Below are positions 53,566-61,689 of a stretch of 64,000 nt of DNA, in pieces. Numbering within the stretch: position 1 is the first letter of the stretch; every line of letters begins with the position of its first letter. Source of the DNA: Acetobacteroides hydrogenigenes. GTDB lineage: Bacteria > Bacteroidota > Bacteroidia > Bacteroidales > ZOR0009. A model generated the notes under the pieces. It saw nothing but the letters and a program-made list of their open reading frames with translations, was not told the origin of the DNA and ran no database searches. Location: the NCBI RefSeq assembly GCF_004340205.1, contig NZ_SLWB01000008.1:62001-126000 (forward strand), written 5' to 3'. A program made the position numbers and the translations under genes.

Positions 53566-54306
53566 ATGAAAACAAATTCTGTTTACCTAACCAAGATGCA
53601 AGTTGGCGAAGTGTTCAACTTCATTAAGCTGATAATTTTTATCCTTAGCCCGGTTCCCAACCTCAACGCTAGGCTAAAGGAGCTGGTAACGGGCCTTGCA
53701 AAGACCATGGCCGACATGGAGGGGGTGATATCGAGCCCAACCTACATCGCCGAAACCAAGAATAAGAAGGCCAAGGATGCAAAGCGCGATAGCGAATACC
53801 TCTGCTTTAAGACTTTTATAGAAGCCTTCATTCACAGCTCCAACCCCACCACCTACGAGGCGGCCAACCTCATCTTCAAGGCGCTTAGGGATGCCGGGAA
53901 CGTACAGAGCATGAAGCTCGACAAGGAAACAACGGCTCTATACGGGCTAAACGACCTATTTACCACCAACGAGCGCTACATAGCGGCCCTGCAAGCGCTT
54001 AGCGCCAAGCCAATGTGGGATGCCGTGATGGCCGCTCAGGCCGAGTTCGAAGAGGTGTACCACCTCCTCAGCAACGTAAAGGTTAAGGAATCGGAAGACG
54101 TTGCCGCCTACGAGCTGGCAAAGGTAGCCCGCAGGCAAAGCGCTGACATCCTGGAAATGCTCGATGCGCTTAACCTAGTAGATCCGAAACCCGAGTACGA
54201 CGAGCTAATTGCCAAAATTAACCACGAAATTGACGTTGTAATGCAGCAGCTGCATGCGCGCCAAACGCTGGCAGCCAAGGCAAAAAAGGAGCAAAGCGAG
54301 CCTTAA
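53566..54306 (+). CDS. DUF6261 family protein
   Basis: This 246-residue, soluble, all-helical protein has no signal peptide. The arrangement of long amphipathic helices and the segment SSPTYIAETKNKKAKDAKRDSEYLC fit DUF6261, a family of unknown function found in Bacteroidota, often in several copies. It lies inside the curli locus between curlin genes but has its own region upstream, lacks the curlin promoter boxes and has its own terminator. So its place may be accidental. Confidence 0.78.
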   Translation: MKTNSVYLTKMQVGEVFNFIKLIIFILSPVPNLNARLKELVTGLAKTMADMEGVISSPTYIAETKNKKAKDAKRDSEYLCFKTFIEAFIHSSNPTTYEAANLIFKALRDAGNVQSMKLDKETTALYGLNDLFTTNERYIAALQALSAKPMWDAVMAAQAEFEEVYHLLSNVKVKESEDVAAYELAKVARRQSADILEMLDALNLVDPKPEYDELIAKINHEIDVVMQQLHARQTLAAKAKKEQSEP

Positions 54307-54337
54307 AAAGACTAGAAACGCACACAAAGCAGAGGTA

Positions 54338-54369
54338 AAGGCCGAACCCATGGGTTCGGCCTTTTTTTT
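54338..54369 (+). terminator. Terminator of the DUF6261 gene
   Basis: AAGGCCGAACCC and GGGTTCGGCCTT form a perfect stem with T8. Confidence 0.93.
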
Positions 54370-54370
54370 G

Positions 54371-54487
54371 TCACGGATTTAAGGGATTCCGTAGATTACA
54401 CGAAAAAACTACTGAACACGTTTAGCAAGCCCTACTAGTGCGTAAAAAGCATCTCCGTGTAATCCTTCAATCCGATATAATCCACGA
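54371..54487. repeat. Inverted-repeat element, copy 1
   Basis: The left arm starts TCACGGATTTAAGGGATT (54371-54402) and the right arm, CGTGTAATCCTTCAATCC (54456-54487), is its imperfect complement over 32 bp. The loop has no gene. A second copy follows 152 bp later. Confidence 0.75.
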
Positions 54488-54522
54488 TTCAAACGATGTA
54501 CGGCTAGCCGCCACTGTCTGGA

Positions 54523-54638
54523 TCACGGATTTGATGGTTTTATCTGATTACACGGGAAAGAATCTATGCGCAACGATTAGCGTAGTCGTTATGCAGAGAA
54601 CGTCTCCGTGTAATCCTTCAATCCGATCAATCCGGGGT
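54523..54638. repeat. Inverted-repeat element, copy 2
   Basis: The left arm is at 54523-54554 and the right arm at 54607-54638. The right arm is nearly identical to that of copy 1, including CGTGTAATCCTTCAATCC. The flanking ACGATGTACGGCT is duplicated too, so the whole unit of about 152 bp has been tandemly duplicated. Confidence 0.75.
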
Positions 54639-55046
54639 TCTGACGATGTACGGCTTCTTCGGCATTCCCCCACCATCAACAGCTAAAAGCAGCGTTCAAA
54701 AGACCCCAAAATCGAAAGGTTACGCTTTACCCCTTCCAATAGCTCAAATAGCCCTAAAAAAAATGCAAGCTTTTACTAAAACCTTACAAAGCATAAAAAT
54801 CAGGGTTAACGTTTTTACTTAAAAAGTAGGGAATTCCCCCATAGACTTTTAAGGTATCCAAATTTTTAACGGTAAAGTAGCGGCAGTATGCGTTAAGGCT
54901 ACTACAAGCTCAATAACAAAACAGGAGCTAAACCTTAACGTAACCTGTAAATAGAACTTAAACGAACGCTTAAGAACGTAAAATTAGCTGACCTAAAAGA
55001 AAATTAATACCGTGTTATAAAAGAAAATCTAACAAGCGTAAAAGAG
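54639..55046. other. Intergenic region upstream of curlin gene 3
   Basis: About 400 bp without a gene. The AT content rises toward the promoter at 55047, as before the other curlin genes. Confidence 0.4.
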
Positions 55047-55093
55047 TATGGAAAATCCTAATTGAGTCGGCGGAAGGGCGTGGGGTAACTTTG
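55047..55093 (+). promoter_or_regulatory. Curlin regulon promoter 3
   Basis: TATGGAAA (55047-55054), 2 bp, CCTAATTG (55057-55064), 21 bp, TAACTTTG (55086-55093). The 21-bp spacer is GC-rich here, unlike at the other two, so the boxes stand out as conserved. Confidence 0.88.
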
Positions 55094-55143
55094 ACCTGTC
55101 AGTTTGAAAAACTTTTTAAATGTCAAACCAAAAAACTAAAGTC

Positions 55144-56151
55144 ATGAAAAAGTACGCGATTCTTTTAGTACTAGTAGTTATTGCAACAGCTGCAATGGCA
55201 CAATTCCAAAATGCGACCTTAGGTCAATACGGAAACATGAACGCTGCCAAAATCGAACAAATTGGATTCTTTAACGGAGCTGATGTACTCCAAGTAGGCT
55301 TCTACAACGGAGCAAAAGTTGAGCAAAAAGGCGCTTTTGAATTTGCAAAAGTTGAACAATTTGGTTCTCTTAACTACGCTAGCCTTAAGCAAAATGGCAT
55401 GTTTATATATGGAACCATTGGGCAGTACGGCTTCCACAACCTAGCAAAGGTTAAACAAGCATCTTTCAGCTATGCTAACGTACTACAAGCTGGTAGCTTC
55501 AACATTGCAGCAGAAGTTAACAACGTAAAATTCTCCTGCTGGCAGCCTGCCTACGTTAACTGGTGCTTCAACCGTTGCGACCTTACCCTTAAGGGAAGAC
55601 CATACTACAATTCAATTAATCTTGGCGAAGGTACCTTCTTCACGCTTAAGCAAATTGGCGATGGCAACCGCTTATTCACAGATGGAACACTACATGGAGT
55701 ACAAACTATTGCTCAACATGGATACTGGAATTTCATCTATCTACAACAAAAGAATGGGGTAAGCGACCTAAGACAAAAGGGTATCGGAAACATGATTTGG
55801 CTAAAAATGGGTATAAATGCAGACTATGCAAAGGTTTCTCAGTATGGCTATGCTAACCGTGTTGCCCTCGACCAACAAGACGGAAAATCGTGGATCTACC
55901 AACGTGGCGCATTCAACTCTGTTGCCTACTACGGACATGGCATCTGCGACAACTGCCCAACCGAACTTGCAAAATTTGAAGGTGATGATCTAAAGGTTGT
56001 TCAAATAGGCGTTAACAACAGATTGAGCCTAAAGAGCGAATCATTCGGAAGCAACGTAACTGTAACCCAATGGGGTAACAGCAACTACGGCACTGTAATT
56101 CAAGCAAACTATGGTTCAAACAACAATGGTCCTTGCAACGGTTGCCACTAA
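55144..56151 (+). CDS. Curlin-like amyloid repeat protein 3 (cysteine-containing)
   Basis: This 335-residue exported protein has the signal peptide MKKYAILLVLVVIATAAMAQ. The N-terminal half has regular repeats ending in Gln-x-Gly (AAKIEQIGFFNGADVLQVG). The central insert has CNRC and LGEGTFFTLKQIGDGN, and the C terminus has CDNCPTELAKFEGD and ends CNGCH. The latter two blocks match those of the 49133 protein residue by residue, so these two are paralogues of one kind and the 51087 protein is another kind. It is the last curlin gene before csgE. A role as minor subunit or anchor is inferred. Confidence 0.9.
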   Translation: MKKYAILLVLVVIATAAMAQFQNATLGQYGNMNAAKIEQIGFFNGADVLQVGFYNGAKVEQKGAFEFAKVEQFGSLNYASLKQNGMFIYGTIGQYGFHNLAKVKQASFSYANVLQAGSFNIAAEVNNVKFSCWQPAYVNWCFNRCDLTLKGRPYYNSINLGEGTFFTLKQIGDGNRLFTDGTLHGVQTIAQHGYWNFIYLQQKNGVSDLRQKGIGNMIWLKMGINADYAKVSQYGYANRVALDQQDGKSWIYQRGAFNSVAYYGHGICDNCPTELAKFEGDDLKVVQIGVNNRLSLKSESFGSNVTVTQWGNSNYGTVIQANYGSNNNGPCNGCH

Positions 56152-56205
56152 TCTAATTAAATAACACTACATCATCCATTAATGGTTAGATGAAGTCAAA
56201 CTGAG

Positions 56206-56236
56206 CCCTGGCCGTAACAGTACGGCCGGGGTTTCT
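56206..56236 (+). terminator. Terminator of curlin gene 3
   Basis: CCCTGGCCGT and ACGGCCGGGG pair around a short loop; the T-run is weak (GTTTCT), so some read-through is possible. Confidence 0.75.
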
Positions 56237-56387
56237 AAGAGAATAAAGCAGATACCATAATTATATGTATAGCTATAAAACAACCACAAAGGCTTAGGCG
56301 GAGTAGTAAAAATATTTTTGCAGCAGAACAAACGGATCTCATATGATCTTTTAAACTAGAAAAATGGACATAGGGATACTGGTGCTT

Positions 56388-56395
56388 TAAATTTG
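56388..56395 (+). promoter_or_regulatory. -7 element of candidate small RNA
   Basis: TAAATTTG matches TANNTTTG in a gap that encodes no protein and ends in a strong terminator at 56533. Confidence 0.4.
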
Positions 56396-56401
56396 CAGGA
56401 G

Positions 56402-56533
56402 AAGGCATAATGGCATCTCCGAAAATTATAGAACACCATAGAAGAAGCTAATACTACATCCCCTTAATAGGACTAATCATTGTCTTATTTCAGAATTGAG
56501 CCCTGGTTGTAGCGACTACTACCAGGGTTTTTT
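56402..56533 (+). ncRNA. Candidate small RNA between curlin gene 3 and csgE
   Basis: A consensus -7 element at 56388 and a strong terminator (CCCTGGTTGTAG/CTACTACCAGGG, then T6, 56501-56533) bracket about 130 nt with no open frame of note. Its 3' end (TTGAGCCCTGG) resembles the terminator of curlin gene 3 (CTGAGCCCTGG), so it may derive from a duplicated curlin 3' region. It could be a regulatory RNA or just the remnant of a lost curlin gene. Confidence 0.4.
56501..56533 (+). terminator. Terminator upstream of csgE
   Basis: CCCTGGTTGTAG and its near-complement form the stem, followed by TTTTTT. It isolates csgEFG transcription from curlin gene 3. Confidence 0.88.
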
Positions 56534-56632
56534 AGGTTCAAAAGCTATGATTTTGTTAAAACAGAGCTCATTTTAAACCTAATCGTTTAACCTGAGGTTA
56601 GTAAAAAGAAACATTTAAAAGACCATTAGCAT

Positions 56633-57127
56633 ATGAAGGGTATAGCATTCACGGTATTTCTGTTTCTGTCGGTGTTGAGCACCCCTCTACTTGCTCAAAC
56701 CGATACTACCAAAAAAGATGCTAAGACACAAGCCATACTCGAAGAGCTAGTAAGTAAAATTGAAAATGGCAAAAAGAACAGTAAAACCTCATTCGAGGAG
56801 ATAGCCGGAGGGATAGTTCTTGATCAAACAAAAACACGAGCAGGCAAAGACTTCTACGACTTGTTTATCCAAAACCTTGTACTACCCGACAATGTCATGG
56901 ATTACACCATAGTTATCGACGAAACGCCTGGTCTTGGAACATCAACCATAGTAAAGGTAACGATTAACAATTTCGAGATATTTGGCAACTACCTACAGCC
57001 CAAACGCGATTTGATAGAAGAAACAGCCAATGAGGCTGTAGAGCTTGCCGCCGAGTTTATTGTAAACTACAACCAAATACAGCTGGAGTTGAGCAATAAG
57101 GAACAAACCGGAACCGGAATATTTTAA
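56633..57127 (+). CDS. csgE: Curli assembly protein CsgE
   Basis: This 164-residue exported protein has a signal peptide ending LLAQ at about residue 22. The conserved CsgE core is seen in FYDLFIQNLVLPDNVMDYTIVIDE and later VKVTINNFEIFGNYLQPK. CsgE caps the CsgG pore on the periplasmic side and delivers curlins. E. coli CsgE is about 129 residues; the extra length is at the N terminus after the signal peptide. It is followed by csgF after 11 bp and csgG after another 16 bp, one operon. Confidence 0.94.
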   Translation: MKGIAFTVFLFLSVLSTPLLAQTDTTKKDAKTQAILEELVSKIENGKKNSKTSFEEIAGGIVLDQTKTRAGKDFYDLFIQNLVLPDNVMDYTIVIDETPGLGTSTIVKVTINNFEIFGNYLQPKRDLIEETANEAVELAAEFIVNYNQIQLELSNKEQTGTGIF

Positions 57128-57138
57128 ATTGACCAGAT

Positions 57139-57558
57139 ATGAAAGCACTAAGAGTTGTATTGCTACTTGTTTTTATTTCTTGGACAGGTAGCGCATTGTC
57201 CCAACAGCTGACGTTTTCGTTCGTCAATCCTTCTTTTGGAGGAAGCCCTCTAAATGCCAGCTGGCTTATGCAGTCTGCACAAGTTCAATCGGACTATAAG
57301 CAAAAAGAAACATCAGCACAAGAGAAATCACAGTCAGATCTTGATGATTTTGCCAGCAATCTCAACAACCAGATCCTCTACTCTCTATCCAACGCCATTA
57401 TTCAAAAACAATTTGGAACTGAAGGCAAGCTAAAAGAAGGCGTGTATAACATAGGTAAGTACCGCATCAACATCGGCTCTGGAGCCGGAGGCGTTACGGT
57501 AACAATCTACGATAATTCTAATGGGAACCAAACTCAAGTAACAGTCCCTAATTACTAA
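57139..57558 (+). CDS. csgF: Curli assembly protein CsgF
   Basis: This 139-residue exported protein has a signal peptide at about 1-21 (ending ALSQ). The mature N terminus, QLTFSFVNPSFGGSPLNASWLM, carries the hallmark FxNPxFGG that inserts into the CsgG barrel. It couples pore exit to fibre nucleation at the cell surface. The length equals that of E. coli CsgF. Confidence 0.96.
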   Translation: MKALRVVLLLVFISWTGSALSQQLTFSFVNPSFGGSPLNASWLMQSAQVQSDYKQKETSAQEKSQSDLDDFASNLNNQILYSLSNAIIQKQFGTEGKLKEGVYNIGKYRINIGSGAGGVTVTIYDNSNGNQTQVTVPNY

Positions 57559-57574
57559 CTATCATCGAAAGATA

Positions 57575-58954
57575 ATGCAAACCACAACAAAAATTAGGCT
57601 ATTAGCAGGAGTTGCTGCCTTAGCATTTATAGCTAGCTGTGCCAACTACACGAGCCAGCCCTATAAGCCTGAGCGTGCTAGGTTAGGGCCCGAAACACCA
57701 ATGAAAAAAACGCTAACCCAGCTACCTATACCAAAAGAGAAGGTAGTTGCAGCAGTATATAAATTTAGAGACCAAACAGGGCAGTACAAAATGTCGGAAT
57801 CAGGAGGATCATGGTCTACTGCCGTAACGCAAGGGGCTACAACTATACTTATCCGTGCGTTAGAGCAGTCGGGCTGGTTCATCCCTATCGAGCGAGAAAA
57901 CATCAACAATCTGCTAAACGAGCGCAAGATAATCCGGTCTAGTAGAGCTCAATTCGAAGGCAAAGAAACAGACCTTCCTCCTCTTTTATTTGCAGGAATC
58001 CTGCTAGAAGGCGGCATTATATCCTACGAAACCAACTTGCTTACGGGTGGTTTAGGGGTTCGCTATTTCGGCATTGGGGGTAACACCCAGTATCGAATGG
58101 ACCGAGTAACCATTTACCTAAGAGCTGTATCCACCTCAAGTGGAGCCGTATTAAAAACGGTTTACACCTCTAAGACTATCTTGTCGCAGGAAATAAAGGC
58201 GAACGTTTACCGCTATGTAAGCCTAACTAAGCTGCTAGAAGCAGAAACTGGTTTTACCTACAACGAGCCCTCGGAACTATGTATTACCGAAGCCATAGAA
58301 AAGGCTGTACAGTCGCTTGTCATCGAAGGTGTCAAAGAAAAGTACTGGCAACTTCAAAATGCGAAGGATACGCTAAGTTCCCCAATAGTGAACTATGCAA
58401 AAGAAAGCTCCATGAATGACGACATAGATGTCTTTGGAAACACAACAGCCAATCCTCAGCAAGTTGCAGGACAGGTCAGTGTTGGAGCATCGTCTGGAGT
58501 AGAGCAGTACAACGGAGACTTTGCCTACAGTAACTATCAGCCATTTGCATTCATAAATACAGATATTACTTTGTCGAAGGTTCTTTCTTTTGGACAGAAT
58601 CTTGGTTACCGCTACTCTTATAAAAAGAACTACTTTTCGCACCAATTCCTCGATGCATCTGTAGACTTAAAGTTCTCTATGTTCCCGTACCATAAAGGAA
58701 CTCCAATTTTTGTACTAAAGGGTGGAACTTGCATTACAGTCAAATCTAAAGATGTCCGTAGCAACACCAACGTTTACCCCTATATTGGAGCAGAACTGGG
58801 CTTTAAGTATCGCCTCAACAAGAACTTCAGCCTTAACCTCACCGGGATGTACAGCTACATGCTTACCGATGAAATAGATGGAATTAAGAATGGAGATATG
58901 AACGACAAGTACTGGGGTGCAAAGTTGGGCTTTTTCTACCACATAAATTTTTAA
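57575..58954 (+). CDS. csgG: Curli secretion pore CsgG with C-terminal barrel-like extension
   Basis: This 459-residue outer-membrane lipoprotein has a lipobox ending FIASC. Residues about 40-270 match CsgG: VAAVYKFRDQTGQYK, ATTILIRALEQSGWFIPIERENINNLLNERK, GGIISYETNLLTGGLGVRYFGIGG with the pore-lining transmembrane region, and RYVSLTKLLEAETGFTYNEP. E. coli CsgG ends near residue 277. Here about 190 further residues follow with alternating-hydrophobic strands and a terminal aromatic (GAKLGFFYHINF), typical of a small OMP barrel. The extension could anchor or gate the pore. It is translated with csgF and the 58973 lipoprotein. Confidence 0.93.
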   Translation: MQTTTKIRLLAGVAALAFIASCANYTSQPYKPERARLGPETPMKKTLTQLPIPKEKVVAAVYKFRDQTGQYKMSESGGSWSTAVTQGATTILIRALEQSGWFIPIERENINNLLNERKIIRSSRAQFEGKETDLPPLLFAGILLEGGIISYETNLLTGGLGVRYFGIGGNTQYRMDRVTIYLRAVSTSSGAVLKTVYTSKTILSQEIKANVYRYVSLTKLLEAETGFTYNEPSELCITEAIEKAVQSLVIEGVKEKYWQLQNAKDTLSSPIVNYAKESSMNDDIDVFGNTTANPQQVAGQVSVGASSGVEQYNGDFAYSNYQPFAFINTDITLSKVLSFGQNLGYRYSYKKNYFSHQFLDASVDLKFSMFPYHKGTPIFVLKGGTCITVKSKDVRSNTNVYPYIGAELGFKYRLNKNFSLNLTGMYSYMLTDEIDGIKNGDMNDKYWGAKLGFFYHINF

Positions 58955-58972
58955 CCACTTAAGTAAAAGAAC

Positions 58973-60493
58973 ATGAGAACAAAGAACAAGATATTATCAG
59001 CAATACTACTGTTATCCTTCGCCGTTGCAGTGGCAATATCATGCGAAAAGGATCCATTTCCAGTAAGCGAATATGGACGCATTACAGGAATCGTTACAGA
59101 TGGTAAAACACAAACACCGCTAAAAGGAGTAACGGTGTCAACTAACCCTGGGAGTTCTACTGCTGTTACCAACGATAATGGCGAGTATACGCTTAGCAAC
59201 GTAAAAATAGGAACAGTAACAGTAAACGCTGAAAAGGCCAACTATACAACCTACTCAGCTCAAATTGAAATTCGCAAAAATGTAACTACCACGGCAAACA
59301 TTTCAATGCAGCAATCTGCCAAAACTATTGGGGCTGTAACCCTAACTGGATCTATCCCCGACAGTAATGCCGTAGACATTAAGCCCAAAATAACCATATC
59401 GTGGAAAGTTAAACGCGAAGAACCTCTCGATGCTATATCCTACAAAGTAACGCTTAAGGAGATAGGAAGCAATATCGAAAAGGTATTCAACAACATCTCC
59501 GATACCGCCCTTGTAGTACAAGGGCTCAAGTTCTCCACCAAATATGCATGGAAAGTAGCGGCGGTGTACAACAACGCAGTTGTAGACACTAGCACAACTT
59601 GGACATTTAAAACAATGACAAGGCCCAACATGTCAGTTTTTTTTTCGAGGAGCTCGTCTAACGGGCTCTATCAAATTATTGCAACCGACCCTGACATGAG
59701 CTATGAGGAGGTTGTTACTGAGAAGTACGAAAAAACAGCATTTGCCCCCGTTGCTTACAAGAATCAAAACCTAATACTTTTTACCTCCTACCACGAAAAC
59801 CTTCCATACGTATTTGGAATTTTTCGAGACGGAACCGGAGTTATGAAAATATCTCCGTTCCCAAACATGTCAGCATACTCTGTTGGCAATGGATACTCAT
59901 TCTACAACCATGGGAATAGTATCCTTTACACCTACATGGATCGCCTATACGCCATAAATACAGATGGGACCAACAATAGACAAATTGCAACAGCTCCAAC
60001 AAATCGTCAGTTCACCAATGTAGACTGGTGTCCTGAAACCGGGAAGATTGTGGTTCGCACAGTTGGCCCTATGCCATACGAGTCTGAATTCTACACGATG
60101 GATAACGACGGGTCTAACATGCAACTACTTATTGGGGGTGTTACAGGAATGCTTGAATCTCCATCATTCTCTCCAAACGGGAAATATCTAGTATATAGCC
60201 AAGATGTTAGCGGAGTCATCGACATTTCGGGTCAAAAAATTCAATCGCACATATTTCTAAAGAATCTAACCGACGACTCTGCACCTGTAGATCTCACATC
60301 GAATGGAGAAGGCAACACCTCGAATGGCACCAACGATCTATATCCACGGTTTGCACCCGATAACCGACAAATTATTTTCGTTAATAGACCAAACTTAGGC
60401 ACTGCAATTGGCGACATATATAAAACTGATATTTATAATGGAGGTAGAACGTCAGTGGTTACTAATGGAACCTTCCCGTTTTGGTCGTTCTAA
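58973..60493 (+). CDS. Lipoprotein with carboxypeptidase-like, FN3-like and PD40/TolB-like repeats
   Basis: This 506-residue lipoprotein has a lipobox (VAISC, cysteine at residue 24). Domain order: a carboxypeptidase-regulatory-like beta sandwich (GRITGIVTDGKTQTPLKGVTV, about 36-110), an FN3-like domain (about 118-217, ISYKVTLKEI...FSTKYAWKVAAVYN), then beta-propeller-like WD40/PD40 repeats (SPSFSPNGKYLVYSQD, YPRFAPDNRQIIFVN). Such proteins bind glycans or peptides at the surface. It begins 18 bp after csgG, so it is probably part of the curli operon and may tether or process the fibre. A bidirectional terminator follows. Confidence 0.85.
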   Translation: MRTKNKILSAILLLSFAVAVAISCEKDPFPVSEYGRITGIVTDGKTQTPLKGVTVSTNPGSSTAVTNDNGEYTLSNVKIGTVTVNAEKANYTTYSAQIEIRKNVTTTANISMQQSAKTIGAVTLTGSIPDSNAVDIKPKITISWKVKREEPLDAISYKVTLKEIGSNIEKVFNNISDTALVVQGLKFSTKYAWKVAAVYNNAVVDTSTTWTFKTMTRPNMSVFFSRSSSNGLYQIIATDPDMSYEEVVTEKYEKTAFAPVAYKNQNLILFTSYHENLPYVFGIFRDGTGVMKISPFPNMSAYSVGNGYSFYNHGNSILYTYMDRLYAINTDGTNNRQIATAPTNRQFTNVDWCPETGKIVVRTVGPMPYESEFYTMDNDGSNMQLLIGGVTGMLESPSFSPNGKYLVYSQDVSGVIDISGQKIQSHIFLKNLTDDSAPVDLTSNGEGNTSNGTNDLYPRFAPDNRQIIFVNRPNLGTAIGDIYKTDIYNGGRTSVVTNGTFPFWSF

Positions 60494-60518
60494 AGAACCT
60501 AGCAATTATGAGACATAC

Positions 60519-60564
60519 AAAAAGGGCAGATTTGAAAAATGACCTCTCAAATCTGCCCTTTTTT
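60519..60564. terminator. Bidirectional terminator between the csg operon and the LuxR-type gene
   Basis: AAAAAGGGCAGATTTGA and TCAAATCTGCCCTTTTTT form a 17-bp stem with T-runs in both directions. Confidence 0.92.
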
Positions 60565-60576
60565 ATATACAATAGA

Positions 60577-61689
60577 CTACACCTGAACAAATTTATTTTT
60601 AATAGCAAATAGCACCAATTCAATAATATTCTTGGATCCTGTTTTTTCCATTAAGCTAGCGCGATATTTTTCTACAGTTTTCTCTGATATACACAACTTA
60701 TCTGCAATCTGTTTCATAGGCAACCCTAGTATCGACAGTTCCAAAACTTCGAGTTGTCGTTTAGTAAAAATCAATTCGTTAGCGCCACCAACACCTCCTC
60801 TATAGCATATCCCATCAGAAGTATATTTTTGTCCCAATAAAAATGAGCCCCGATTCAAAACAGCGTTTTTTAATTCGGGATCGTTTGACATATCGATCAA
60901 ATTCGGTATGTCTATATTACCCAAAAGACCAGAAACATTAGTTTTTTGAAAGACAATAAGAGCAGAACGCTTTGCAAAAAGCGTGTTTAGCGAAGAAAAC
61001 ACCAAGTTGTATTCCTCATAAGAACCACATCTCTTTACCCGAAGGCTAAGCTCTTCGCGACTTTCGTTACCAGCAAAAATCTTGTAGGAAAGCCGTTGCA
61101 AAATAGACCTATCGACTCCCACCACATCCCAAACAAAGCATTTACCATCTATATTAAAAATATTACGAAATGAATTATTCGCATTTACGATATAAAAATC
61201 GGTATCGTAAATGACAATAGGAAAAGAAACTTGATCAAAAGATTTTAGGAAAATTCGCTCCGACTCCCTTTTCATCCTAACATACTTTTTCACTCTAACA
61301 TCTATAATTCTCTGCAGATCACAAAGACGTAGAGGCTTATCAAAGACACCATCAACTCCCATTTCTAAAGCAAACTGTATATTCTCCAGATCGACATCTT
61401 CCGATATTACAACAAAAGGAATATCAAAAGTTAGCCAGCTCTCCTTTACTATATTAAAGAAAGCAAATGACTTAAAGCAATTAGGACACGCATGATATAT
61501 AATAAGGTCAGGCGAACATTCAAATGCCTTTTGAATCCCATCGGTACTTGAATTTGCAGCATAGCAGTCATACCCAAACTGAAGTACGGATTCTTTTAGC
61601 GTTGCCAAATAGCTGTCATCTTCGCCTACAATAAGAATAACCTCCTTATCTTTCATACGAACATCATTAAAGAGTGCCTTCCAATCCAT
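60577..61689 (-). CDS. LuxR-family regulator with degenerate receiver and PAS-like domain
   Basis: In this 370-residue protein, residues about 15-130 have the receiver fold (ILIVGEDDSYL, PDLIIYHACP, VVISED, GVFDKPL), but the phospho-acceptor position reads YH instead of LD, so the usual Asp is missing; the Lys in DKP is kept. A PAS-like segment follows (FPIVIYDTDFYIVNANNSFRNIF). The C terminus is a LuxR helix-turn-helix (FTKRQLEVLELSILGL, KQIADKLCISEKTVEKYRASL). An alternative start is MKDKEVILIV at 61656. It converges on the csg operon. E. coli CsgD, the curli activator, is also a LuxR protein with a degenerate receiver, so a role in curli control is a reasonable inference. Confidence 0.9.
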   Translation of the reverse strand: MDWKALFNDVRMKDKEVILIVGEDDSYLATLKESVLQFGYDCYAANSSTDGIQKAFECSPDLIIYHACPNCFKSFAFFNIVKESWLTFDIPFVVISEDVDLENIQFALEMGVDGVFDKPLRLCDLQRIIDVRVKKYVRMKRESERIFLKSFDQVSFPIVIYDTDFYIVNANNSFRNIFNIDGKCFVWDVVGVDRSILQRLSYKIFAGNESREELSLRVKRCGSYEEYNLVFSSLNTLFAKRSALIVFQKTNVSGLLGNIDIPNLIDMSNDPELKNAVLNRGSFLLGQKYTSDGICYRGGVGGANELIFTKRQLEVLELSILGLPMKQIADKLCISEKTVEKYRASLMEKTGSKNIIELVLFAIKNKFVQV

